From: Pelargonium cotyledonis
Lineage: Eukaryota > Streptophyta > Magnoliopsida > Geraniales > Geraniaceae
Direction: 5' to 3'
DNA length: 22,703 nt
Assembly: GCA_036897625.1 (NCBI GenBank)
Contig: JAYMTA010000966.1
Span: 1-22,703 of the forward strand
Both the position numbers and the translations under genes were made by a program. Below the pieces are notes generated by a model. It was given only the letters and a program-made list of their open reading frames with translations. It ran no database searches and had not been told where the DNA came from. Below, piece by piece: positions 10,469 through 20,417 of the stretch (positions are counted from its first letter, which is position 1; each line of letters opens with the position of its first letter).

Positions 10469-10648
10469 TTCATAATTTTACAAAAAAAAAAAAAAGAAAG
10501 AAAACAAATGAAGTGGACAAATAATTTGGTACCATGTCTTTCAAGAAAAAGAAAAGGACAATAAATAATTGATAAATCATTGCCACTCCTTATCCATAGA
10601 TACAATGAGTATCAGTTAAGCAACTCAAAACAAACATCACTCCGAGAA

Positions 10649-13600
10649 ATGACCGATATCAAGGCCGATACCACCTCCCAGCTGCATTCAATTGCAGTTT
10701 CGGATCCGCCCGATATATCGGACCGAAACACACAAACCCAGAAAGCAAAGCGAGTCGCGTCTTTGGACATCTTCAGAGGCCTAACCGTCGCGGTACGCAA
10801 CGGTTACTTTCTCATACTCTCTTGTGCGTGTGTTTGTGTTGCTCATACTAAAAAAAAGGTGATAAGCAAAATTCAAGTTTGCAGGAGATTTTTATTAGTA
10901 ATTGAATAACACCAACTTCAGTTTACATTTTAATTCTTAGGCCTAATGTTGATTGTTGGATTTAGTTAAGGATTTTTAGCTATGGGCCATACTTGATTGT
11001 ACTGTAATGGGTTTCTCTGATTACTTGGCAATTGGTATTTCACGTAGTTGATGATCTTAGTTGATGACGCCGGAGGCGAATGGCCTATGATAGGGCATGC
11101 CCCTTGGAATGGTTGCAACCTTGCTGATTTTGTGATGCCATTCTTCTTGTTTATTGTCGGGATGGCTATTCCGCTTGCACTTAAGGTTCCATTTACATTT
11201 CTTAATTAATGTGAAGCTTGGCGGTTGATGTTTTAGTACTTGATTGTTAGGTTTACGATCGGCGATGGATACTAGAAGATAGGACTCATTGTAGCTTGAT
11301 GTATAGTTTCTAAGTTCATTAATTGTTTAAAAAAAAAAAAGTTCATTCATTGTTTATGCTCTTAATTATTTGATGTAGAGAGTACCAAACATGGCTATTG
11401 CCGTTGGAAAGGCGATTGTTAGGGCTTAGGGTTTAGGTTTACGATTTGTGATACTATAAGAGAGGACTCGCTGTAGCTTGATGTATAGTTAATAAGTTCA
11501 TTAATTGTTTATGCTCTTAATTATTTGATTTGATGCAGAGAATACCAAACAAGCCTATTGCCCTTAGAAAGGTGGTTGTTAGAGCTTGCAAACTCCTCTT
11601 TTGGGGTCTCTTGCTACAAGGTTAGTTTTCTTGTTCGACTGTTTTGCCTACATTCTGTCATTTGATATTCGCGTGTGTAATTAGCATTTTACGATGCATA
11701 TGGTATCTCTGAGAAACTAATCAGCCTCTACTTTGGCTTTTAGGCCAAAATGAAAAATGAGTATACTTAAACATACTACTCCGTCCATCCCATAATGAGT
11801 GTCTTGTTTCTCTTAAATTCTTGTCCCAAATTGAGTGTCCTCTTTCATTTTTTAGTAAGTTATGCATGAATTGTCACTGGTTTCCTTTATAACAAGTTAG
11901 TTAGTATTCTTTAAGTACAAATTATCATCAGGATACAATAGTAAATATACCATACTAACTAACCTCTCCTTAATTTTTCTCGAAATAGAAACAAGTGCAC
12001 TCATTTTGGGACGAAGAGAGATATTTAAGGTGTTTGCCTTTACATTGCAATGGCTTATTCTGATTATATGCGACTTTTCATGTGGAGAAATATGCATCTT
12101 TTAAAGCTGATTGCCACTGGTGCCAAGGCTAATCTTTTGGTTGCACATTGGTTTGCTGGTAACAAAGACTTCTAAAGTTGGTATTGAGTTCCTATAGCGC
12201 ACATTCTTATTTTTCCCTTTTAGGCTGGGTAGGGAGCAAGGCTGATATGTCTTTTAAAACTTCCAAGTTTTGTTATCGGACACAAAGAAGTTCAAATAGT
12301 TGTTTTCTACCTGACATCATGCATGATAAAACGTTTAGCTATGTATTGCGAATATGTTATCCCATGACTATGCATTGTAAAAAAAAAAGAAAAAAAAAAA
12401 AGAGAACAGACGTCAACTTAATTAGCTTCATTATGTTATGAAGGAGGCTTCTTGCATGCTCCTGACAAACTGACATATGGTGTCAACATGAAAATAATAA
12501 GGTGGTGTGGGATTCTTCAGGTAAATGTTTATCAACATTGATTAAAATGTCAGTTTTTCCTACAAAACATTCATGCTGTCTATTCTTTCTAGAGAATTGC
12601 TCTTGCATATCTGGTAGTGGCACTTATAGAAATATTTACAAAAGATGCACAGCCCAAGGAGCTGTCGCCTGGATGCTTCTCTTTATTCAAATTATATTGT
12701 TGGCACTGGTAAGTGTGTTATTCTATGGTGTATTCATGTTTAGTGATAAATTTGCTGATAATTTTTTAGCTCTGTTACCTTATTTGCAGGCTAATGGGAG
12801 CATGTGTGATTGTTGTGTACTTAGCTGTAATTTATGGGATAAATGTTCCTGATTGGCAATTCACTGTCAATAACAGAGATAATGCTGATTATGGGAAGGT
12901 TTTCATTGTAAGTTGCCCATAACCTTAATTTCACGATTATGGGATGATTGGAATATGTATATATTCTGTTTTTTTAGGTGGCGTGCGATGTCAAAGGGAA
13001 GCTAGACCCTCCTTGTAATGCGGTGGGATATATTGACAGAGTAGTGCTTGGAATCAATCACATGTATCAACATCCAGCTTGGAGGAGATCTAAGGTGTTT
13101 CCGTGTCTGCCTTTTTTGTCTACCGCCAAATCACATATGTTTGGAACTGAGATCATTTTATAGCAGATGATGATTTCAGAGATTTAATCTTCAATTCCCC
13201 GAAGTTTTGCAGGCTTGCACTGAAAATTCACCGTATGAAGGCCCTCTCAGAAATAGTGCTCCATCATGGTGTCATGCGCCTTTTGAACCTGAAGGAGTCT
13301 TAAGGTATCTTAGACACTAGTTTGACTTGCAGTGCCTTAGGCCACATTCGTTTCATCGTGACTCTAACCAATGTCATTTAGTGCTCCATATTGACGTATC
13401 CATGGAATGAGAAATATTTTTTATAAGTTCCGTTAGGATAGTATGGTATAAAATATGAATGATCATTACCTCATTATTTCTTAGTCGCATATACTTCAGC
13501 ATGGTGCATCAGTCTGGTGTGGTTTGGTTTATCTATTATTACTCATGTACATTGCAGCTCGATAAGTTCTATTCTCTCTACAATCATTGGAGTGCATTTT

Positions 13601-14438
13601 GGTCACGTGCTCGTACATTTGAAGGTTAGGTTTGTGATTTTGAGCAAGTGCCTATTCTATTTTTGCTTTATATTATTTCTGGTTTTGTCATTAACAGGGT
13701 CATTTAACTATTCTTAAGCATTGGGTTCTCATGGGTTCTGCTCTCCTCGTTTTAGGAATTATTCTTCATTTCACTCATGGTGAGACCAGAAGAAGATCGC
13801 AACACATGCTTTTGTGTTTTGTTTATCTATCTCATTAATCATTATCGTCCCCTTCTGATCTCTATCTCTCGTCCTAAATGTAGCTATGCTGTTAAATAAA
13901 CAGTTGTATACATTGAGCTATGTTTGCGTCACTTCTGGAGCGGCAGCATTGGTATTTTCAGCCTTCTACACATTGGTATGTTCTTTCTACAAATGCGAGG
14001 AACCATAAGTTTCTTCCCCGTCAAGTGTTTTTCTTATCGAAATTGCTCTAGTTTGTTATGCCAGGTTGATGTGTTGGGGTTTAGGTACCCGTTTTTGCTA
14101 TTCCAATGGATTGGCATGAACGCCATGCTCGTCTATGTTATGGCAGCTGAAGGAATCTTCGCGGGATTCATCAACGGGTGGTACTACGATGATCCCCACA
14201 AAACGCTGGTACATACATCTACTAATTGTCTTGGTCAGAAACGAAAGTAACTGCTGGCCTAATTGGCTTGAATTGTATAATGTTTATGCAGATATATTGG
14301 ATTCAAAAGCACATATTCATTGGAGTTTGGCATTCAAGGAGATTAGGCATTTTACTATACGTCGTCTTTGCAGAAATCTTGTTCTGGGGCATAGTAGCCG
14401 GCGTTTTGCATCGACTTGGAATTTACTGGAAGCTTTAA
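10649..14438 (+). CDS. HGSNAT-like multipass membrane acyltransferase (COG4299 family), 13 exons, 471 aa
   Basis: Relative of heparan-alpha-glucosaminide N-acetyltransferase, a lysosomal enzyme that passes acetyl groups from acetyl-CoA across the membrane. Plants lack heparan sulfate, so the substrate here is unknown. Exons: 10649-10792, 11048-11185, 11539-11620, 12444-12520, 12593-12708, 12790-12907, 12978-13094, 13213-13304, 13558-13624, 13698-13779, 13884-13975, 14065-14208, 14292-14438. All borders are GT-AG and the frame is kept. SLDIFRG (residues 38-44) opens the conserved core. GHAPWNGC follows; its His65 lines up with the proposed active-site histidine of the human enzyme. About ten hydrophobic segments follow, ending near GVLHRLGIYWKL. 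Only the soluble N-tail (about 35 aa) is variable. ATG 10649 is the first in frame. The exon 4 acceptor has a weak pyrimidine tract, and an in-frame alternative lies 18 nt upstream. Confidence 0.93.
11241..11585 (+). repeat. Tandem duplication of intron 2 end plus start of exon 3
   Basis: Two copies of the same block: about 11241-11428 and about 11429-11585. Shared landmarks are AGGTTTACGAT (11249; 11435), GTAGCTTGATGTATAGTT, TGCTCTTAATTATTTGAT, and the acceptor plus exon start (11379; 11539). The copies differ by point changes and indels, including an A-run of 12 in the left copy. The duplication breaks inside exon 3, about 47 nt from its start. Confidence 0.85.
11379..11429 (+). pseudogene. 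Broken duplicate of exon 3 (pseudo-exon) of the HGSNAT-like gene
   Basis: Preceded by TTTGATGTAG, a usable-looking splice acceptor. It reads RVPNMAIAVGKAIVRA and then a TAG stop (11427-11429); the true exon 3 reads RIPNKPIALRKVVVRACKLL. Similarity stops at the duplication breakpoint. If spliced in, it would add a premature stop after 16 codons. Weak donor-like sites (AGG/GTTTAG, TAG/GTTTAC) lie just downstream, so inclusion as a small poison exon is possible but not shown. Confidence 0.8.
11779..12021. mobile_element. Stowaway-like MITE in intron 3 of the HGSNAT-like gene
   Basis: Left end CTCCGTCCATCCCATAATGA and right end CACTCATTTTGGGACGAAGA are inverted versions of each other, with TA at 11777-11778 and 12022-12023. 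Its interior shares long stretches with the element at 18736-18949 (GTTATGCATGAATTGTCA, GAGTGTCCTCTTTC, AGTAAATATA). It differs in a short internal duplication near the left end, where TCCCA...TGAGTGTC occurs twice. No coding capacity. Confidence 0.85.
12380..12402 (+). repeat. A-rich tract near the end of intron 3
   Basis: A run of A interrupted by G about 40 nt before the exon 4 acceptor. It makes the upstream region purine-rich instead of pyrimidine-rich, which may weaken that acceptor. It may be the tail of an old retroposon; no target duplication was found. Confidence 0.4.
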
Positions 14439-14780
14439 CTTTGAGTGGTTATATATGAAATATGTATAGTGACTTCATAGCTACAGACTCAGCAGCTCAG
14501 CACAAGCCTGTCTACTGTTGCTGGAAACTATAGCTACTTGATATGTTTATGTAGGTAGTTGCAAATTCAATATCTTTCTGAATAATAGGTTGTGTGCATT
14601 TCTGCATCTAATGTAAAGAAGGCTCAAGCAATGGTTATAGTTTCTGGTAACCTCTATTCAAATTGTAGACACATTTTTTTTCTTTTTCTGATAAGCAAGT
14701 GTTGTAACAAAAATTTTATACTCATTGCCAAAATTGTAGACTCTTTAAATGGTAAGACATTTAATTTTTATTTTTTTTAA
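14439..14780 (+). other. 3' UTR and flank of the HGSNAT-like gene
   Basis: AT-rich sequence after the TAA at 14436-14438. ATATGTTTATGTAGG and TGAATAATAGG are plausible poly(A) signals around 14540-14590. No other gene is visible; a small open frame beginning near 14592 looks random. Confidence 0.45.
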
Positions 14781-14792
14781 TAACCGAAATTT

Positions 14793-14929
14793 AATTTAAA
14801 ATATATTAAATAATTATTTTGCTGACACGAAAATCCAATTATATTGAACAACTTAAACGATCAGAACACAACCTGCAACGTCAAAGAAAAAAAATTAAAA
14901 GATAATAATTATTTAATATATTTTAAATT
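14793..14929. repeat. Perfect 26-bp inverted repeat with 85-nt spacer
   Basis: The left arm (14793-14818, beginning AATTTAAAATATATTAAA) is the exact complement of the right arm (14904-14929). The arms are almost pure A/T and the spacer is of mixed composition. It may be a MITE core or a matrix-attachment-like AT block; the outer flanks do not pair and no target duplication was found. Confidence 0.8.
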
Positions 14930-14983
14930 CCACGTCATATCACTTAAAGAAAAAGTTCACAACAAATATTATTTTAGGTAAAT

Positions 14984-15093
14984 GCTTAAAAGTACAAAGA
15001 CCAATTTAGGTTAGAAGAACTGTATTAATTGACCAAAAGCTTAAAAGTTGAAAGACTGTTTTAGGTTATAAGAACTATGTTAATTGACCAAAA
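14984..15093 (+). repeat. 55-bp imperfect tandem duplication
   Basis: Units 14984-15038 and 15039-15093 both start GCTTAAAAGT and end TTAATTGACCAAAA, with TTTAGGTTA.AAGAACT in the middle. They are the same length with scattered substitutions. The unit resembles widespread plant intergenic repeats of the type GACCAATTTAGGT. Confidence 0.85.
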
Positions 15094-15149
15094 TGAGTCC
15101 GTACACGAATTTTAAGAGACCAATGTATGTAGAAATGACAATTTAGGTC

Positions 15150-15587
15150 CAAACCCCCGGATACCCAACCAACTCTTGGGTCGGAAAAATCCACACAATT
15201 TCGTACACTCTTCTTGTCTAAAATCTGAAATCCGACGAAACTTGAAGCACTTTCAGATCGAGTTTCGAACCCAAAGGTTGAAACTAATTTGTGACCTCTA
15301 ACGTGTATGGACTTAGAGCCGACAATTTAAATCTGAATCTACGAACATCTGAAATCCAATTCGATCAATTTCGTCGAATCAGATAAAATTTTTCTTGCAA
15401 GAAAACTGACCGGATCGAACCAGATTGGATTGGATTGAAAAAATCCGGTCTAGAAAATTCCGATCTAAACTATTATCGGATCTCATGTTTTAGTTCGAAA
15501 TCCAAGCCGATCCGACTGATTACCAATGGATCTCTAAAAAAATACACATTTCTCCCATTCTATGGTGTAGTTGTTCAAGAATTCCAA
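15150..15587. other. Upstream region of RPT5
   Basis: Low-complexity sequence with many GGATC, CGAAC and AATCC words (for example GATTGGATTGGATTG near 15424). No gene or clear element is seen. It probably contains the distal promoter. Confidence 0.3.
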
Positions 15588-15613
15588 GGCCCATTCAAAT
15601 AATAAGAAGCCCA
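15588..15613 (-). promoter_or_regulatory. Two Site II (TGGGCY) elements upstream of RPT5
   Basis: GGCCCA (15588-15593) and AGCCCA (15608-15613) are, on the minus strand, TGGGCC and TGGGCT, 20 bp apart start to start and about 215-240 bp before the ATG. Pairs of such elements are common in plant housekeeping promoters, and a TGGGC core is reported as a proteasome-gene cis element in Arabidopsis, so they are plausible regulators here. Confidence 0.5.
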
Positions 15614-15624
15614 TTTCCAAAGAT

Positions 15625-15638
15625 ATACGGTACCGTAT
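15625..15638. promoter_or_regulatory. 14-bp perfect palindrome in the RPT5 promoter
   Basis: ATACGGTACCGTAT, self-complementary over all 14 bases, 12 bp downstream of the second Site II element. It may bind a dimeric factor; no known plant site is recognised. Confidence 0.4.
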
Positions 15639-15827
15639 TGTCGTATACATTGCACATATACACTTCAGTTCCTTGGCTTTCCCAACAAGAAATATCCCCC
15701 CTTTCTTCTCCATCGCCACTCGCTTTTCCTTCATCCCCAAACCTAGAAAACCACTCAACACACCAATCTTCCACTGAAATTGGAATTCAAGTCTGCTCCT
15801 TCCTTCTCTTTTATTGGCAGATCAGAT

Positions 15828-18800
15828 ATGGCGACCGCCATGGCCGAAGACAACTTCGAGGACGACCAGCTCGCGACCATGACCACTGACGATATCGTTA
15901 GGGCTTCTCGTCTCCTCGACAACGAGATTCGAATAGTCAAGGTCAGTTTTAGCTACCAATATGTCCACATTTACACATTTTTGCTTCCAATTTTATTGTC
16001 GTGTGATGAGATTGAAGTCAAAATTTGTGACAGTTATGTTTTTGGAAAAGAAACATAAAGTTCATGTGGATTGTGTTTGTTAAGTGATCTTATGATGGTT
16101 TTTGTTGCAGGAAGAGTTGCAAAGAGCGAATCATGAGCTAGATTCTTACAAGGAGAAGATTAAGGAGAACCAGGAGAAGATTAAGCTTAATAAGCAATTA
16201 CCCTACTTGGTTGGCAACATCGTTGAGGTTTTACTCTTTCTTATCCATAAGATTTGTTTATCATGAACTGAATTCTGATTCTTGTTGTTAGGAAGTTTAG
16301 GGTTTAGGAAATAGGAAAGGGCATGCATTTACCAACTATTGTTCCATGTCTTACATCATATAAAGCTGAAACAGAACTAGGCAGGATCTTTTTGGCATCT
16401 CTTTTTCAGAACTGTGTGTATGTTTAATTTGGTCGTATTTTGAATCATGGAAATGTGTACTAAACTTATCACTATGAGTCTTCTAGTTTCCAATATTTCA
16501 AATTAGATAAGATATAATGGATATGTTGGGAGAGGCTTAACTTACAGACATAACTAGAGAGGTACTTTGTGAGTTTGATATGACCTTTTTTTAATGCCTA
16601 TTCTATGGAGATGGTGAGTGCTGGTTTTGAGACAACAGCGAGCAGTAAGACTGCCAAATAGGTGATTCAGGATGTGAACATGACTATTTGAGTTATTTTT
16701 GTTTTGTACTTTGCACCACTGGACTGCTAATTTTTTTTTTCTTCTATTTACAGATTCTTGAAATGAACCCAGAAGATGAGGCTGAGGAAGATGGTGCAAA
16801 TATTGATCTGGATTCCCAAAGGAAGGGTAAATGTGTTGTGCTAAAAACATCTACCCGCCAGGTAAACTAGAACTTTCATATGTGTGTGTGTGTGCGTGTG
16901 CGTGCCTATATTCTTTAATAAAGGTAGAGTTGGTTGGAGCTGTTAGCAATCTGCATTCATTCTATCTTTTATTTGTCCTCTGATCATGTCCTCTCATGGA
17001 AGCCTTGATTTCATCTTTTATGTTACTTCATACTTGGGTCTAACATAGTATGAAATATATATATTTTGGGGTGTGTTGTAGTGGCTATCAGTTTGTATTT
17101 TGTTAATATTTTTGTTCTAGCTGTTTATGGTTTAGAGCATATATATCGAATCAAGGATTTCATATATTAGAAACCTTAAAATCTGATGTCAATTTATAAA
17201 CACTATTTGCTGGACCTTCTGAAATATAAATAATGACGTAGTTATGCAAACAGAGCTAGCTGTAGTTTTTTTTTTACAGGGAGCTATTAATCATGTTTGT
17301 CTTAAGATTGAATTAAAGTAGATGTGTTTCATCTCCAATAGATGGATATATCTATGTTATCACAATTTAAGGGATGTCGTACGGGTGCATGCTATGTTTT
17401 ATAAAATTAGGTTGAGGCAAATTTTGGGTGTTTGTCAATAGTTCTTTGTTTAGCCTTGGCACTCCTATTTTGTATTTATCTGGGAGCTAATGTTGTTGCT
17501 CATTAGTTTATTTTAAATCTACAAAGTCCAAATTTCAGTCAAGTTAACTGAAACTACTATTTCTTGAACTGTTAAAAGTTTTTTATGTTCTCATTTTGAC
17601 TGCAGACAATATTTCTGCCCGTTGTTGGACTTGTTGACCCTGATAAGTTGAAGCCTGGGGACCTGGTTGGGGTGAACAAAGATAGTTACTTGATCTTAGA
17701 CACCTTGCCATCTGAGTATGATTCTCGTGTAAAGGCTATGGAGGTTGATGAGAAACCAACTGAAGACTACAATGATATTGGTGGCCTGGAAAAGCAGGCA
17801 ATGTTCTAACTATGTCAAAGGTTTGGTTTCTGTTTTATGTAATGTGAAATGTAGCTAATTTAACTGTTATTTGTTTCAGATCCAAGAACTAGTTGAGGCC
17901 ATAGTTTTGCCCATGACTCATAAAGAACGATTTCAGAAACTAGGAGTTCGTCCACCAAAAGGAGTACTTCTATATGGACCTCCTGGGACTGGGAAGACTT
18001 TAATGGCTCGTGCTTGCGCAGCTCAAACAAATGCCACTTTTCTGAAACTGGCTGGTCCACAACTTGTTCAGGTATTTCTTTATGTTTGTATGCCTTGTTT
18101 TAGCTTGAAGGTGGTTATTTCTAATGGTGGTCTTACTTGGAAATGCTTTTGGTGTATCCTAGATTTTGACCTATTCTGATTAATTTTGATGTCATGCAGT
18201 GATCACTTGTATAAGTTTTGCTATGTTTTATTGACTTGATTGAATTTAAATACTTATAGATGTTTATTGGGGATGGAGCAAAACTTGTTCGAGATGCCTT
18301 CCAGCTTGCTAAAGAAAAATCCCCCTGCATTATCTTCATAGATGAAATTGACGCTATTGGCACAAAGCGTTTTGATAGGTATGTCAAGTGTCGCGACCAT
18401 CTAAATCAGGAGTTGTCACTCTCATTTAGATGTTATAGTGGTGAAATGGTTTGTTGGAAATTGGTAATGTTGTGCTAAATACATGTGTGAAAAGCCTTAT
18501 TAAATAATTCAATATTTTATTGCAGTGAAGTTAGTGGAGATAGGGAAGTGCAGCGAACAATGTTGGAGCTGCTTAATCAGCTTGATGGCTTTAGTAGTGA
18601 TGACCGGATTAAGGTTTGCTACTGCATGTTTAATCCCCTAGTTGATGTTTTATTGATGTTTCTGGCTTTTTGTTGCATACACTGGTTGAGACTGCCCTGA
18701 ACTGTTTGTTAGGCACAATTTGGACTTGTATAATACTTCCTTTGTCCCAACATGAGTGTCCTCTTTCCTTTTTTAAGAAGTTAGTTATGCATGAATTGTC

Positions 18801-19587
18801 AATGATATTCTTATAATAAGTTAGTATCCCTTAAGTGTATTATAACTCATGATCATGAGGATACAAGAGTAAATATAGCACATTAACTAATTTATCCTTA
18901 TTTTTTCTAAAAATAGAATTGAAGACACTCATTATAGAAACGGATGGAGTAACATTTAATGCCTCTAAATTAGAACCTATGACAGTGCTTGTATTGCAAA
19001 TAAAGTTTCTTTCTTGCTGTATCTGGTAAATTTTAGGTCATAGCGGCAACAAATCGAGCTGATATTCTTGACCCTGCCCTAATGCGTTCCGGTCGATTGG
19101 ATCGTAAAATTGAATTCCCACATCCAACTGAAGAAGCAAGAGCTAGAATATTGCAGGTATGCTTTTGAGTAATGTTTCCTTCAACAACTTATGGCTTATT
19201 TCTTTGCTTAATGCTAAATTCTTTCTGGATGCCCTTTACTCTTAAATTGCAGATCCACTCAAGAAAGATGAATGTTCACCCAGATGTCAATTTTGAAGAG
19301 CTGGCTCGATCGACAGATGACTTCAATGGTGCACAGCTAAAAGCTGTATGTGTGGAGGCTGGCATGCTAGCTCTCCGACGGGATGGAACTGAGGTGCTTA
19401 TCTTACAACCAAAGCCTCCTCCCTCTCTGTCCCTCCAAGTTTTTCCTTTTTTTGACATTCCTTGGTTAACGAGAGCTAATCACATGGCTCTTTTTTGTTG
19501 TTGTTGCAGGTGAACCATGAAGATTTCAACGAAGGTATTATTCAGGTTCAGGCAAAGAAGAAGGCCAGCTTAAATTACTATGCATAG
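15828..19587 (+). CDS. RPT5: 26S proteasome regulatory particle AAA-ATPase RPT5 (subunit 6A), 10 exons, 422 aa
   Basis: One of six ATPases in the base ring of the 26S proteasome; it unfolds substrates and opens the 20S gate, in cytosol and nucleus. Exons: 15828-15941, 16111-16227, 16754-16861, 17606-17797, 17880-18071, 18260-18378, 18526-18613, 19037-19156, 19253-19393, 19510-19587. The frame is kept throughout. The product starts [18 protein letters not shown]. An N-terminal coiled coil (about residues 25-75) precedes an OB-like domain (to about 160). Walker A is GPPGTGKT (210-217), Walker B is IIFIDEID (D269, E270), and [20 protein letters not shown] carries the arginine fingers. The C-terminus LNYYA is the hydrophobic-Tyr-X gate-opening tail. 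ATG 15828 is used because the N-terminus then matches plant RPT5. Intron 4 is GC-AG. All catalytic residues are intact. Confidence 0.98.
16881..16903 (+). repeat. TG microsatellite in RPT5 intron 3
   Basis: Imperfect (TG)n with CG interruptions, just after the donor of intron 3. Likely polymorphic. Confidence 0.8.
17798..17879 (+). other. GC-AG intron (intron 4 of RPT5), 82 bp
   Basis: The donor is CAG/GCAATG instead of GT, and the acceptor is TTGTTTCAG. Joining GGLEKQ to IQELVEAI here restores the exact family sequence in phase 0. The nearest GT (17803) would shift the frame. GC donors are a known minor class, usually with a strong CAG context, as here. Confidence 0.92.
18736..18949. mobile_element. 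Stowaway-like MITE in intron 7 of RPT5
   Basis: The left end CTTCCTTTGTCCCAACATGA pairs with the right end CACTCATTATAGAAACGGAT only imperfectly, with TA at 18734-18735 and 18950-18951. The interior is clearly the same family as 11779-12021 (shared GTTATGCATGAATTGTCA, GAGGATACAA, GTAAATATA). The right terminal repeat has decayed from GGGACG. Confidence 0.8.
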
Positions 19588-19990
19588 ATGAATCTCCGAG
19601 TTTCTTGCGTGTCTGCACCTTAGACTTTAGTTGAGCAAGTTATAACTTCTAAGAAGGTGATCAGCGTGAGAAGATTTCTATCACTAGATTTTCTCGTTTT
19701 TTCTGCTTTGCAATGGAATCTATGGGTGTTTTGCACCAACTGTAGATGCATAGACGATTAAAATTCTGTGAAGACCACATTGAGTGACATGGTATTTGTC
19801 ATCTGTTTCAATGTAAAATAGCTACAATGTTTCTCTTCAATCGATGGTTGCTCAGCTTTCTAGTAAGAGATCAACCATCTCCAGCTGTGTAGAATTTTTA
19901 CCCCGTAGGGGTTTATGGGATTCTCTCTGATAGACGATCTTGTTCTTGCTTATGCGGATGTTTTAGCAAATTATGTTGACTTCAAAACTT
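19588..19990 (+). other. 3' UTR and flank of RPT5
   Basis: Sequence after the TAG at 19585-19587. TCAATGTAAAATAGC (about 19808) is a plausible upstream poly(A) element. Nothing coding is seen. Confidence 0.45.
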
Positions 19991-20304
19991 AATTAGGAGA
20001 ACAGGAGTTTTGATCTTGAGAAGTATATTTGTAAAGTAGGCCTAACGGGTAAAATAACGGACTAAATAATCAGCAACCTTATTATCCCCTGTCAGCTAAA
20101 ACTAAAATAAAATTTTAGAAGGGCTTGATTTTTTATTTCTACACTCCAAAATCATAAATTTTTAAGGATGAGAAGAGCAATCAGACTATAAAAGAGATAA
20201 GAGTAATATTAGCATCGAACTCAAAAATAACACGAGTAAAACTTATTGTAATACCTCACTTAATAGCCTCTCTAAACCTTCATGAACCTTGTTTGTTTAC
20301 TCTA

Positions 20305-20412
20305 TTTGCTCCTTAAAGAGACGCCACCTGGGATCGACTTAAAAAAGGTTGGTGCCACATGAAATGTAGCTTGATTGGTAAAAAATCGATTATGGCTCAT
20401 TTAAGGAGCAAA
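20305..20412. repeat. 13-bp perfect inverted repeat around a box A-like segment
   Basis: TTTGCTCCTTAAA (20305-20317) and its complement TTTAAGGAGCAAA (20400-20412). Between them lies GTAGCTTGATTGGTA, which resembles a tRNA/SINE box A; no box B is found. The right arm overlaps the target duplication of the next element. Confidence 0.5.
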
Positions 20413-20417
20413 ACAGT

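Noticed and set aside
15780..15827. Upstream extension of RPT5 in the same frame
   Set aside because: Would need a TTG start; plant RPT5 proteins begin at the residue encoded by the ATG at 15828.
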